This document shows, piece by piece, positions 25,903 to 34,517 of a stretch of 64,000 nucleotides of DNA. This DNA comes from UBA5951 sp009936885 (lineage in GTDB: Bacteria; Pseudomonadota; Alphaproteobacteria; Puniceispirillales; Puniceispirillaceae). The position numbers were made by a program, and so were the translations under genes. The number at the start of each line of letters is the position of its first letter. Within the stretch, counting starts at the first letter, position 1. The notes beneath the pieces are model-generated. The model was given only the letters and a program-made list of their open reading frames with translations, made no database searches and was not told where the DNA came from. The stretch is from the NCBI GenBank assembly GCA_937996625.1, contig CALKVA010000010.1:1-64000 (forward strand), written 5' to 3'.

Positions 25903-26526
25903 TATTTAAACGTCATGAAGGGGCGGGCTTTCATGAGAAGGTTGAATGTTACAAGAAAGCATAAGAAGGAAATTTAAACAAGATACCCTAATTAACAAGA
26001 GCCTTGTTAATGGTTTTTCAACTTAATTGGACTTATTGATTGTCATCAAAAACTAATTGCAGAACGAAAGAAGAATAAACTGTGGTTATGTATTGATCTA
26101 ATCATCCAATGATAAATGGCGTGTTCTCAACCCTATCGAGTTTAATAAGGCTTGAAACCACGGCATCGATTTTGCTTGTTATCATTATTTCTGCTAGAGC
26201 GCCTTTTCGGATTTTCCTGATGTAGCAAGAATTGATAGTTGGTGTTTGGCTTGCCACTCTAACCGCTAGTTTTTTTCTATTTGTCTATTTTTCTATTTCA
26301 TAAATTAAAGGGTTTATTCTATTCATTTATTTTTATTATTCTGGTGCTTGGATGTGCGTTCTTTATTCCAAAAATCTCTAATAGCTACTCTTTTGTTTCC
26401 TATTTTGAGATTGGCGGGCAATGGCATGTTATATCTGTCTTGTTTGATAAAACAATACACGTGCGAGGCATTTACCAGAGTTAAGGATGCTGGTTTTAGT
26501 TGGAAATAATGTTCATAGATAAAAGG
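25903..26526. other. Long AT-rich intergenic stretch between rhomboid gene and tRNA-Leu
   Basis: About 620 bases without a convincing gene. A 38-codon frame from ATG 26109 to TAG 26223-26225 encodes LIRLETTASILLVIII, a hydrophobic segment faintly like the first helix of NhaA-type antiporters. Another frame from TTG 26281 encodes a hydrophobic 67-residue peptide within T-rich DNA. Neither has a ribosome binding site. The stretch may be decayed coding DNA or plain spacer. No direct repeat of the tRNA 3' end, integrase or terminal inverted repeat was seen. Confidence 0.4.
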
Positions 26527-26613
26527 TGGTGGGGACACCCGGACTTGAACCGGGAAGACTTATCGTCGGCAGATTTTAAGTCTGCTGTGTTTACCAAATT
26601 TCACCATGCCCCC
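26527..26613 (-). tRNA. tRNA-Leu (anticodon UAA)
   Basis: Read on the minus strand, 87 bases fold as a long-variable-arm tRNA. The acceptor arms GGGGGCA and TGTCCCC pair with one G-U. The D-arm region TGGTGAAATTTGGTAAACAC is followed by anticodon stem CAGA/TCTG around CTTAAAA, giving anticodon TAA. A class II variable arm comes next, then the T loop GGTTCAAGTCC, discriminator A and an encoded CCA at 26527-26529. It reads UUA/UUG leucine codons. It is the only tRNA in the window. Confidence 0.95.
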
Positions 26614-26698
26614 AAAAATAACATATTGTATCCAATCTTCTACAATGCAAATAGTTGTTTTTACAAGTCCATTTCTGAATTACAGCAAAAATTTTATG

Positions 26699-27304
26699 CT
26701 ATTCTTTAGCACCTCCTAACAATATAAAGCGGCGAGTGAATGCTTCTTTTGCTTTTTTTGGAGATTCAGGAATTATTAAAATCTCTTTGGGTGTACCTCT
26801 TGGTTTGGGAAAAAGCTTGCCTGCCTCTGAGCTTGTAAATCCTGCGATTTGAGTAGCTTCAATCCATGCTGCCATTTTATCAGCTCGTTTAATTGATTTG
26901 CTGATTGCTTCTGGTAGAATGGCTGGAAGACCAAATCGAATATGGATAGCCTGCTGTAATTTTTCCTCGATAGCTTTATATTGTGTCCCTAACGCTGATT
27001 TCAACGGCGTAATCATATCTCCGATAACATATTCAGGGGCATCATGAAGCAGACTTGCAAGACGCCATTTGTTGATAAGCCGTAATGAATTCAGATGCAT
27101 GATCTGCTCTACTAATATGCTGTGTTGTGCAACTGATAAACCAAAATTACCTGATGTTTGCCCATTCCACCTAGCTACCCTAGACAAGCCATGGGCAATA
27201 TCATCGATTTCTATATCAAGTGGGCTTGGCTCTAGGATGTTTAATCTGCGACCAGAAAGCATTCTTTGCCATGCGCGCGGTGGAGGATTTGTTTGTAATG
27301 CCAT
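26699..27304 (-). CDS. HD-domain phosphohydrolase (YfbR/5'-nucleotidase-like)
   Basis: This is a metal-dependent HD hydrolase, related to YfbR, which dephosphorylates deoxyribonucleoside monophosphates. From ATG 27304 the protein has about 201 residues, beginning MALQTNPPPRAWQRMLSGRR. That resembles common alphaproteobacterial versions. Upstream TTG starts (27358 or 27349) are possible. Metal ligands are His in SVAQHSILV, His-Asp in LASLLHDAPEYVIGD, and Asp in IKRADKMAAWIEA. Substrate is inferred from the family only. It is adjacent to tRNA-Leu on the same strand and divergent from the next gene. Confidence 0.8.
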   Translation of the reverse strand: MALQTNPPPRAWQRMLSGRRLNILEPSPLDIEIDDIAHGLSRVARWNGQTSGNFGLSVAQHSILVEQIMHLNSLRLINKWRLASLLHDAPEYVIGDMITPLKSALGTQYKAIEEKLQQAIHIRFGLPAILPEAISKSIKRADKMAAWIEATQIAGFTSSEAGKLFPKPRGTPKEILIIPESPKKAKEAFTRRFILLGGAKE

Positions 27305-27539
27305 ATGAATGAAGTCAGCTGTTAAATTCGAAGAAATGTTGTCAATCAAACCTACCAAAATGTAAATAGTAATTGGAATTATAATAAGAAGAAAAATTAT
27401 TTAGGGTGTTTTTGAAAACAAATAAACAGACAATTTATCCCTCTAGCCATTCTTCGGGTTGGCTACAGCAAGTAATTCCGTTATTGACACATATAAATTT
27501 GCATAACGCTATTCTGCGTTTTTGTATAAAGGGTAGAAT

Positions 27540-28241
27540 ATGGATTTTTTTGAAACTAGAGAGCGTTACAGAAAAAAAGAATATCGGATTTATATAAATC
27601 TGGTAATTCGTGTAGCTGTGCTCTTGTTGGTTTTATGGATTGGATGGCAATGGGGGAATTTTGATCAGAAAAATCTATATGACAATACCAAGAATATGTT
27701 GGAAAAAACGCAGATACAACTCAGCCAGCTAAATCAAAATATAGCAACGCTTGTTCAGGAAAACAAAAGACTAGCAGCTGAAAATACGATTTATGATTTA
27801 GATATAGAAGATTTTGATAAAACCTTGTCTAACTCTATTAAATTTTTGTTGGAATCAGATGTATCGCTAGAACAAATCCGCCAATACTTACTTGCCATAT
27901 CGTCTCCGATAAATTGCCGCAAAATAGCAGATGAAAACTTGGCGGTTGCAACCGAGTTATATACTGGCTCAGAGTCTAGCCTATCTCTTTTTCAAGGCGG
28001 ATTACGTGTTCATATTGATGGTGCCCCCTATTCCCAAGGTAATAAGAATAATCCGTGGTTTGACCCAGATAAAGATATTGAGGTTAGATTAGCTTATTTA
28101 GGTGGTCAGAAAATCGAAACTGGTAAATTGCCTTTAAAACTCGTTATCCCAGCAGAATACTGGTTGCTCAAAGCAGAAATAACAGAATCAAACTTGCGCG
28201 GGTATGTGAGAATAATGTTTGAGCAATGTAGCTTACGCTAG
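27540..28241 (+). CDS. Membrane-anchored coiled-coil protein, unknown function
   Basis: I do not recognise this 233-residue protein. A basic cytoplasmic N-terminus (MDFFETRERYRKKEYR) precedes one transmembrane helix (about 20-40, VIRVAVLLLVLWIGWQWG). A heptad-like coiled coil rich in Gln/Asn/Leu runs over about 50-85 (TKNMLEKTQIQLSQLNQN onward). The rest is a soluble, probably periplasmic, mixed domain with FQGGLRVHIDGAP and DIEVRLAYLGG and two cysteines (about 122 and 229). The architecture resembles envelope accessory proteins, but no named family is clear. The start is ATG 27540 with a weak GGG just upstream. It is monocistronic. Confidence 0.65.
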   Translation: MDFFETRERYRKKEYRIYINLVIRVAVLLLVLWIGWQWGNFDQKNLYDNTKNMLEKTQIQLSQLNQNIATLVQENKRLAAENTIYDLDIEDFDKTLSNSIKFLLESDVSLEQIRQYLLAISSPINCRKIADENLAVATELYTGSESSLSLFQGGLRVHIDGAPYSQGNKNNPWFDPDKDIEVRLAYLGGQKIETGKLPLKLVIPAEYWLLKAEITESNLRGYVRIMFEQCSLR

Positions 28242-28438
28242 CCTTTTTTTGATAGTATTCTTGAGGGATGAAGAACTTTATTCAGCGTAATATAACAATA
28301 AATGAGCATCTATTATCTGAGCATTCGCGTATAACAAAAGCAAACAACAAATAAGAACCTTGCCCTTGAAAATGACCCTATAATGAATGTGGGCATATTG
28401 GTAATGCAGCTTATAATGAACTTAATAGGAAATTAAAT

Positions 28439-29176
28439 TTGAGCCATTATTTCATAACAGGCGCAAGCTCTGGTATTGGGCAGGCGCTCGCACTCGCGCT
28501 GTCATCAGATGGGCATCATGTAACCGCTGTTGCAAGACGGTTGGAGCGGTTGCAAAAATTACAAGCCGATAGCTCTAATATCAATATTCTTGCAGGGGAT
28601 GTTAGTAATCTGTCAGATATGCAAAATATAATCGAAGAATGCAGTAGGCATTATGGGCCAATTGATTGTGCTATTCTAAATGCTGGCAAATATGTGCCTC
28701 TTGGCGGCGCAGATATCAATTCAAACGAATTTTATGATCATATGATGGTGAATTATATGGGGGTTGTGCATGTGCTTGATTGTTTAATACCTACATTCAA
28801 AAACACAGGCTCTGGACATATTGCCATTATGGGCTCAACGGCTGGCTATAGAGGGCTGCCACGTTCTGCAGCTTATGGGCCAACAAAAGCAGCTCTTGCC
28901 AATTTGGCAGAGGCTTTGTATTTGGATTTAGAGCCTTATGGTATTAAAGTTCAAATTATAAGCCCTGGATTTGTGGAAACTGAAGCAACAGCCGTGAATG
29001 ATTTTAAGATGCCTCAAATTATTTCAGCAAGCACAGCAGCAACTAAGATTATCAAGGGACTATATAGCAACCAGTTCGAAATTTGTTTTCCGGCTGGTTT
29101 TGTATGGGTCATGAAGCTTCTTAGCGTATTACCTCATGCTCTCTACACTCCTATCATAAAGTGGATTACTAAATAA
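28439..29176 (+). CDS. Short-chain dehydrogenase/reductase of the lipid cluster
   Basis: This 245-residue classical SDR uses NAD(P). The dinucleotide loop is TGASSGIGQA (about 7-16), NAG is in CAILNAGKY, and catalytic Ser and Tyr-x-x-x-Lys are in MGSTAGYRG and YGPTKAAL (Tyr about 145). The hydrophobic C-terminal end (KLLSVLPHALYTPIIKW) suggests membrane association or a lipid substrate. The start is TTG 28439 with AGGA eight bases upstream; no better ATG exists. The TAATG overlap with the NTF2-like gene shows coupling. It belongs with the convergent Cfa/DUF1365/FAD oxidoreductase operon, an association commonly seen in proteobacteria. Confidence 0.85.
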   Translation: MSHYFITGASSGIGQALALALSSDGHHVTAVARRLERLQKLQADSSNINILAGDVSNLSDMQNIIEECSRHYGPIDCAILNAGKYVPLGGADINSNEFYDHMMVNYMGVVHVLDCLIPTFKNTGSGHIAIMGSTAGYRGLPRSAAYGPTKAALANLAEALYLDLEPYGIKVQIISPGFVETEATAVNDFKMPQIISASTAATKIIKGLYSNQFEICFPAGFVWVMKLLSVLPHALYTPIIKWITK

Positions 29177-29616
29177 TGGCTTCTCAGTCTCAACACCCCA
29201 TTCATAATTACGCGTTATTATTCTCACAATTAACGCCTGATAATTTGCCAGAAATCGCCGAATTAGTCTCAGCTGACATGGTGTTTTCCGATCCCTTTAA
29301 CCTGACCTATGGCAAAGATAAATTTATTCGCATTTTTCAGCATATGTTCGATGTGATGGAAAATCCTAAATTTGAAATTCTAGATGTCAGTATTTCTAGC
29401 CGGGCTGGATATATCAAATGGCGATTAACTGGAAAGGTGAAAAAATGGAAGCAGATTCCAATAGATATCACTGGCATTTCAGAGGTTATAAATGACGAAT
29501 CAGGTCGAATTACAGCTCATTATGACCATTGGGATAGTGCAAGCCAATTATTAGTATTTATTCCAACGATAGGCTTGCCAACAGCTTGGTTGTTGAATTT
29601 ATTCAGATTGAAGTAG
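29176..29616 (+). CDS. NTF2/SnoaL-like protein
   Basis: This 146-residue protein has the cone-shaped NTF2-like fold. YALLFSQLTPDNLPEIAELV and VFSDPFNLTYGKDKFIRIFQHMF form the front, and the family-typical end is GRITAHYDHWDSASQL. Such proteins act as small isomerases, hydrolases or binding proteins; the actual role is unknown. A hydrophobic C-terminus (LVFIPTIGLPTAWLLNLF) may touch the membrane. It starts one base inside the SDR stop (TAATG) and is convergent with DUF3833. Its conserved placement beside an SDR and the Cfa-type operon suggests a part in fatty-acyl modification, which is inference. Confidence 0.78.
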   Translation: MASQSQHPIHNYALLFSQLTPDNLPEIAELVSADMVFSDPFNLTYGKDKFIRIFQHMFDVMENPKFEILDVSISSRAGYIKWRLTGKVKKWKQIPIDITGISEVINDESGRITAHYDHWDSASQLLVFIPTIGLPTAWLLNLFRLK

Positions 29617-29637
29617 TCAACGCACAATCAGGTGCTT

Positions 29638-30165
29638 TTAACCACTATTTGCAGCCCGCATCACTGGCTGAGATACCATAGCCTCATCTGTTTTGATAAA
29701 GGTTATAAAAACCTCGCCAAGCAAAAGACCATATTTCTTTACCTTAGCGTTATTTAACATTATGAGCGGCGTTTGCTGGATCATCACATCTTCAAATTTA
29801 ACCTTAATTTTTCGGTTAAACATTTTTAGATTAAAATAATACTGCCAGCTTAAATGAACATCTGTTAATTTGCCAACAGCCTGACCGCAAACATCATCGC
29901 ACATACCAACATAGGTGCTCTGGCCTGATTTTTGGATTTCCCAACGTCTTAATTCCTGCTCGCCATCGTCAAATACAAAATATTCATCTAATGCAAAACC
30001 AGTAGCTGTTTTCTGGCCTGTAATTGAAACGTTAAAGCGTCTTCTTATAATACCAAACCTGTCAATAAATACACCAGTTGCTTCGATATCACCTACAAAA
30101 TAGTTTTCTGGAACGAATCTATCAGATAACGTCATATCGGAAATTTGGCTCGCAAACTCATTCAT
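29638..30165 (-). CDS. DUF3833-family protein
   Basis: The 175-residue sequence has the DUF3833 pattern: a FVGDIEATGVFIDRFG start, RRFNVSITGQ, DEYFVFDDGEQELRRW, then alternating strands through WQYYFNLKMF to LLLGEVFITFIK. It is probably a lipocalin-like beta barrel. Many members are lipoproteins, but here there is no lipobox or signal peptide, only MNEFASQISDMTL, so it may be cytosolic or peripheral. It is last in the leftward set FAD oxidoreductase-DUF1365-Cfa-DUF3833, with a 176-base gap after Cfa that may hold its own promoter. Biochemical function is not known to me. Confidence 0.82.
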   Translation of the reverse strand: MNEFASQISDMTLSDRFVPENYFVGDIEATGVFIDRFGIIRRRFNVSITGQKTATGFALDEYFVFDDGEQELRRWEIQKSGQSTYVGMCDDVCGQAVGKLTDVHLSWQYYFNLKMFNRKIKVKFEDVMIQQTPLIMLNNAKVKKYGLLLGEVFITFIKTDEAMVSQPVMRAANSG

Positions 30166-30341
30166 TACAAGAACTACCTAATTTTTGTTTATGTAATATA
30201 TACGGTGAGCCAATTCATTTGGTTCAATAGATATGCTAAATTGTTACACCTCTGTTTGGGTATTGATGATGATTGACCGTTCTTGGACGATTTTTTTTGT
30301 TATTTAGATTTTTTTACGTAAACATTTATGATTGGCGTGAC

Positions 30342-31538
30342 TTATATTTTATGAGTAATAAGCATCTGTTTAACATCGATAGTGCCGCCTCTAAACCCGC
30401 CTTCACAATAGGCTAGATATAACTCCCACATTTTGAAAAAACGTGTATCAAATTTTGTATCATTTGCTAAAATTGGCCAGGCTTTGATAAAGCGGTCTCG
30501 CCATTTTTCTAGCGTTTTGGCGTAATCTAGACCAAACCCGTAGCTATCATTAATCTGTAATCCTGCTTTGCTTATCGGGTTTTGGAGCGCTGAAATAGAA
30601 GGCAGCATGCCACCAGGGAAAATATAGCGCTGGATAAAGTCAGGACTATTTCGATATTTTAGAAATTCATGTTCGCTGATTGTGATAATTTGCAAGGCTG
30701 CTTTGCCGCCCTCTTTTAAAGACTGACCAATTTTATCGAAATAAACAGGCCAATATTGCTCGCCCACAGCTTCAAACATCTCAATTGAGATGATTTTATC
30801 GAATTTCTGGTTTAAATCTCTGTAATCTAATAGTTTTAATTCTGTCTTATCTGACAGGCCTTGTTTTTGCATGCGCTTGCGTGCAAATTCGTATTGTGCA
30901 TTGGAAATTGTAATGCCGGTTACGTGGGCATTAATGTTCTTGGCTGCAAATTCCATAAATCCGCCCCAGCCGCACCCTATTTCAAGAACCCTATCTCCAG
31001 GTTTTATATCGGCAAGCTCTGCTATTTTGCGATATTTATTTTGCTGGGCCTCGGTAAGTCCTTGCTCCTCTGAAGCAAAAATAGCGGATGAATAGGTCAT
31101 AGAAGGGTCGAGCCATTTTTTATAAAAATTATTACCAAGATCATAATGGTAGGCAATATTCTTACGAGAGCCAGATTTACTATTTCTATTAGCAAAGTGA
31201 ATTATTTTTGACAATGCTTGTTTTAAGGGACTGTGATTTAGGTCTTTGCTTAGAAGCTCTGAGTGAAGCGAGCCTAACTCAATCAAGCTAGCAAGGTTAT
31301 TACTCTCAATTTCGCCAGCCATATACGCCTCACAAAACCCGATTCTACCATTTTGAAGCATTTGTTTAACGCCAAGAGGAGAGGATAGGGTTATATCAGC
31401 TACAGGGCCGTTTTGCTTGCCTTTATAAGTGGCCCTATCTCCGCTAGGGAATGTAACTTGAAGCTCGCCAAGTTGAAGCTGTTCAAAAATTTTTCTAAGG
31501 GTTTTTACCCTAAAGCTTGTCAAAAGCTTGCTCGTCAT
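30342..31538 (-). CDS. cfa: Cyclopropane-fatty-acyl-phospholipid synthase family methyltransferase
   Basis: Cfa-type enzymes transfer a methyl group from SAM to unsaturated acyl chains in membrane phospholipids. The 398-residue length fits. YHYDLGNNFYKKWLDPSMTYSSAIF is the family block, the SAM loop is LEIGCGWGGFMEFAA (about 188-200), and SIEMFEAVGEQYWPVYF holds the conserved Glu region, with IFPGGMLPS later. Given the DUF1365 and FAD-oxidoreductase partners, it may methylate at an alkene without ring closure, as proposed for furan-fatty-acid pathways, rather than make a plain cyclopropane. The sequence does not settle that. ATG 31538 overlaps the DUF1365 stop by four bases. Confidence 0.9.
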   Translation of the reverse strand: MTSKLLTSFRVKTLRKIFEQLQLGELQVTFPSGDRATYKGKQNGPVADITLSSPLGVKQMLQNGRIGFCEAYMAGEIESNNLASLIELGSLHSELLSKDLNHSPLKQALSKIIHFANRNSKSGSRKNIAYHYDLGNNFYKKWLDPSMTYSSAIFASEEQGLTEAQQNKYRKIAELADIKPGDRVLEIGCGWGGFMEFAAKNINAHVTGITISNAQYEFARKRMQKQGLSDKTELKLLDYRDLNQKFDKIISIEMFEAVGEQYWPVYFDKIGQSLKEGGKAALQIITISEHEFLKYRNSPDFIQRYIFPGGMLPSISALQNPISKAGLQINDSYGFGLDYAKTLEKWRDRFIKAWPILANDTKFDTRFFKMWELYLAYCEGGFRGGTIDVKQMLITHKI

Positions 31539-32353
31539 TTAGTGCGCTTTCGGATTTGTGATTGGCTAATGGAAATATCTGGTGGAGTAGGCCTTGGATA
31601 ATAAATGCATTTCTTTAAAAATAGTTTAACAGCTTCAAAATGTATCGATATTAGGGGTCTGAGCGGGAATTGTCTATTAGCAATTATGTGTTTTATAATG
31701 TCAATTGATGTTAGGGGGTATAAATTGCCGCGCATGGTTGCGGTTAAGGCAGGCTTAGTATCTTTTAGATAGCGAACAATTACAGAAAAGCTATTCCCTC
31801 GTCTTTTGTAAGAGAGCATATATTCTCCTTCATTTGGAAAAAAGGGGGAGACATGCATCTTCTTCAACGCAATATGTGTTTCAGTTTTTTGGTGTTCGTC
31901 AATCACAGCTACATAGCTATGCGCATCCCCAAAAGTATTGTGGACTTCATATACAAGAAAGCGGTCATTTCCATCAATATCTTTGCAGATAAATACTGAA
32001 ATTGGGTTAAAATTTAGATTGAATATTCTTGGAAAAGTAAGAAGAAAAATGTTTGTAATTTGTGTATTTGGTAAATATTCATGTGCAATATTCCGGATGT
32101 TGCTTGCGAGTTTATCTGGTGCAGCCACTTGTTTTTTGCGCTTTTGTTTCTGGAGATAATCAGTGCCGTAATCTGACTGATAAAACGAAATAAGATTGAA
32201 TTTTTCGATTGAAAACAACCTACTTTGTGTATTTGCCATGACAAGATTGTCTAAATCTATCAAAATTGAAAGCCCAGAGCGGGATAAAAAATGAGACGGA
32301 GTTCCATGCCGTGTATGGGTAATAATAGAAGATGCCAATCTTACAGCCTGCAT
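31535..32353 (-). CDS. DUF1365-family protein
   Basis: The 272-residue protein belongs to DUF1365 (COG3496), which is almost always encoded between an FAD oxidoreductase and a Cfa-like methyltransferase. Recognisable blocks are HTRHGTPSHFLSRSG, IFLLTFPRIFNLNFNPISVF (the family hallmark LTxPR..GxxFNPxS), VYEVHNTFGDAHSYV, and MHVSPFFPNEGEYML. The function is not established; a role in acyl-chain modification is inferred from context. The start is ATG 32353, 15 bases after the FAD oxidoreductase gene, and the stop overlaps cfa, so the three are one translational unit. Confidence 0.9.
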   Translation of the reverse strand: MQAVRLASSIITHTRHGTPSHFLSRSGLSILIDLDNLVMANTQSRLFSIEKFNLISFYQSDYGTDYLQKQKRKKQVAAPDKLASNIRNIAHEYLPNTQITNIFLLTFPRIFNLNFNPISVFICKDIDGNDRFLVYEVHNTFGDAHSYVAVIDEHQKTETHIALKKMHVSPFFPNEGEYMLSYKRRGNSFSVIVRYLKDTKPALTATMRGNLYPLTSIDIIKHIIANRQFPLRPLISIHFEAVKLFLKKCIYYPRPTPPDISISQSQIRKRTK

Positions 32354-32368
32354 GGATGTTTATCCTGT

Positions 32369-33700
32369 TTAAGTTCCAGCAATTTTTGCTGTTTTACGCT
32401 GCCAGATTTCCAGCAATTCTGGCGCATGACATGCAGGCGTAGGACTATCCCATGGAATGGTCACATCAAAAGCTTTAGCGATGGCGACAGCAGATAAAAT
32501 ACCATCTTCGTGAAATCCATACCGTGTCCACGCTCCACAAAAATAGGTGTGGTATGTCCCTTGTATTGTATTTAACTGGTTTTGTGCGTCAATTGCGTTT
32601 TGATTAAATACAGGATGAAGATATGTAAATTCCCGGAATGGTTTTTCAATAGGGGAGTCTTTAAACGGATTTAAGGTAACAAATAAGGGCAGTTTATCTG
32701 GTAGGGATTGTAATTTATTCATCCAGTAAGTCACGCATAATTCGGTTTGCTTAGATGCATTGGAAAGGTAATTCCAAGCAGACCAGGCCGCTTTGCGTTT
32801 GGGCATATAAGAGGATTGTGAATGCAAGATAACTTTATTCTCCTGAAAACCGAATTGGCTTAACATGCCATGCTCTTCATCACTGGCATCACTCAACAAG
32901 GTAAGGCTATCATCGGCATGGGCAGCAAGAATTACTTTATCAAAAAACTGTGGTTTTTCACCCTCAATATAAATCATAGCACCTTGTTCTGTGCGTTGGA
33001 TTTTTTCAATCACGATATTACATCTGGCGCTTGAGCCTAGATCTTGTATTATTTTAGATACGTAGTTTCGCGAACCACCGCTTACAGTTCGCCAAACAGG
33101 ACGCCCTGAAAAATCCAATAATTTGTGATTATTCATGAATTTAATAAACGAGCGAGCAGGAAATTGCATTACTGTTTGGGATGGGCAAGACCAAATAGCA
33201 GCAGCCATTGGCAGCATATGCTCATTGATGAATGTTTTGCTCATTCGCATTCTAATCATCAACTGCTCTAATGTTTCATCTTTGGAGCCTTGTTCTACTT
33301 CTTGTGTTGCTGATTTATAAAACCGAAATAAATCTGCTAGCAAACGCCAATATTTTGGTTTTATAAAGTTTAACGGCTGTGCACATAATCCGCGCAATGA
33401 GCCTGCATATTCAAAGCGTCCATTAGACAATGAAACCCCAAAGGACATATCTGTTTCTTGGGTTTTTACATCTAGCGCATCAAAAAGCCCAATAAGATTA
33501 GGATAATTGTAACTATTATAAACGATAAACCCGCTATCTACGCTAACAGGGTCTGATGCGGCATCTTTTCGAACATCAACTGTATGCGCATGACCACCGA
33601 AGCGATTATCTTTTTCGAGCAAGGTTACCTCATGTTCTTTATGAAGTAGCCAAGCAGCACTTAATCCTGCAATCCCAGCACCTACAACGGCAATACGCAT
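32369..33700 (-). CDS. FAD-dependent oxidoreductase (COG2907, amine oxidase/desaturase-like)
   Basis: This flavoprotein has 443 residues from ATG 33700, chosen because GAAGGA lies about seven bases upstream; an in-frame start at 33718 has no such site. The FAD loop is VVGAGIAGLSAAWLL (6-20) followed by EKDNRFGGHAHTVDV. Further blocks are DSGFIVYNSYNYPNLIGLF and the C-terminal FCGAWTRYGFHEDGILSA, which contacts FAD. COG2907 proteins beside DUF1365 and Cfa are implicated in desaturation or oxidation of methylated acyl chains in membrane lipids. That assignment is from family context, not from visible active-site chemistry. It is the first gene of the lipid-modification operon. Confidence 0.85.
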   Translation of the reverse strand: MRIAVVGAGIAGLSAAWLLHKEHEVTLLEKDNRFGGHAHTVDVRKDAASDPVSVDSGFIVYNSYNYPNLIGLFDALDVKTQETDMSFGVSLSNGRFEYAGSLRGLCAQPLNFIKPKYWRLLADLFRFYKSATQEVEQGSKDETLEQLMIRMRMSKTFINEHMLPMAAAIWSCPSQTVMQFPARSFIKFMNNHKLLDFSGRPVWRTVSGGSRNYVSKIIQDLGSSARCNIVIEKIQRTEQGAMIYIEGEKPQFFDKVILAAHADDSLTLLSDASDEEHGMLSQFGFQENKVILHSQSSYMPKRKAAWSAWNYLSNASKQTELCVTYWMNKLQSLPDKLPLFVTLNPFKDSPIEKPFREFTYLHPVFNQNAIDAQNQLNTIQGTYHTYFCGAWTRYGFHEDGILSAVAIAKAFDVTIPWDSPTPACHAPELLEIWQRKTAKIAGT

Positions 33701-33763
33701 AATCTGTCCTTCTCTCAATAATAATTTTATTATTAATAACTAATAATTAGGTTCTTTTCTATG

Positions 33764-34513
33764 TTATCTACATAAATTTGCAACATCGCGAATGTGATAA
33801 AGTTTTGTTCTATGGCAGAAATAAATTTCTGGTGGCTGTGAAAACAAACTGGAAATCGTTTTATCCCTAATATTTAAGCCGCCAGTAAATACCCCAAAGG
33901 CAGGTAGAATCATCCGATAGGTATCAAAAATAAAACATTTTCCAGAGGCTGTACCAGCACGCAGTCTTAATTTTGCTTTTGGATGATAATGAGCTATAAT
34001 CTGACCGCCAGGAGGCGCTAACATAGTGTTAGGTTCGTTCTGCTCTATCTGGTGTCGAAGCTCAATCTTACCTATGCTAGATGAAAGGCTCTGCGTGCCA
34101 TTTAAAAAATCTGGCAGTAATGGGTCGTGATTTCCAAGCACCCATGTAAATTCTCTTCCAACCGTTAATTGTTGTAGCTGCTTTTTATAAGTTTCAGCTA
34201 GAGAGTGTGCTGCTGTTATCGTGTGGAAACTATCCCCTAATAAAATACAATGTGATACAGGGTTTCTATTTAATGCACTGCCTAGAAGCTCTAATGTTTC
34301 TATTGTATCATATCCAGGCAGCAAAGTTGCGCTTGATTGCGAAAACGCTTTTTCAAGATGCAAATCAGCCACAATAAGTGTTTGGCTGTTTGAATGGTAA
34401 CATGAGCCATCTGCATATAACCAAAAAAGCTGATTACAAAAAGTAATCTCAGCTTTGTCTAAATCACGATTAGACGCCAGATTAAGGCCGGCTTTTGGGG
34501 TCAGAAGATTCAT
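33764..34513 (-). CDS. pdeM: Ligase-associated DNA repair endonuclease PdeM (metallophosphoesterase)
   Basis: The 249-residue calcineurin-like phosphoesterase has the binuclear metal site: VADLHLEKAF (Asp-x-His), ILLGDSFHT (Gly-Asp), VLGNHDP (Gly-Asn-His-Asp) and later IAHYHPKAKLRL (His-x-His-type). These define the PdeM family found with DNA ligase, an Lhr-like helicase and an MBL exonuclease in a proposed DNA-damage-response set. It starts at ATG 34513, five bases after the helicase stop on the same strand, so the pair is an operon. A role as a nuclease is from the family name; substrate is not visible. Confidence 0.88.
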   Translation of the reverse strand: MNLLTPKAGLNLASNRDLDKAEITFCNQLFWLYADGSCYHSNSQTLIVADLHLEKAFSQSSATLLPGYDTIETLELLGSALNRNPVSHCILLGDSFHTITAAHSLAETYKKQLQQLTVGREFTWVLGNHDPLLPDFLNGTQSLSSSIGKIELRHQIEQNEPNTMLAPPGGQIIAHYHPKAKLRLRAGTASGKCFIFDTYRMILPAFGVFTGGLNIRDKTISSLFSQPPEIYFCHRTKLYHIRDVANLCR

Positions 34514-34517
34514 ATAT

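Noticed and set aside
26281..26484. 67-codon hydrophobic frame from TTG
   Set aside because: T-rich DNA gives Phe/Leu/Ile-rich frames by chance; no ribosome binding site and a rare start codon.
25903..26526. tRNA-Leu 3' end as an integration site for a mobile element
   Set aside because: No duplicate of the tRNA 3' end, no integrase and no foreign cargo were found beside it.
28268..28354. 28-codon frame starting MKNFIQRN after GAGGG
   Set aside because: The GAGGG abuts the ATG, leaving no spacing, and the peptide is too short to judge.
28391..28444. 17-codon frame just before the SDR gene, possible leader peptide
   Set aside because: No ribosome binding site and no attenuator-like hairpin near it.
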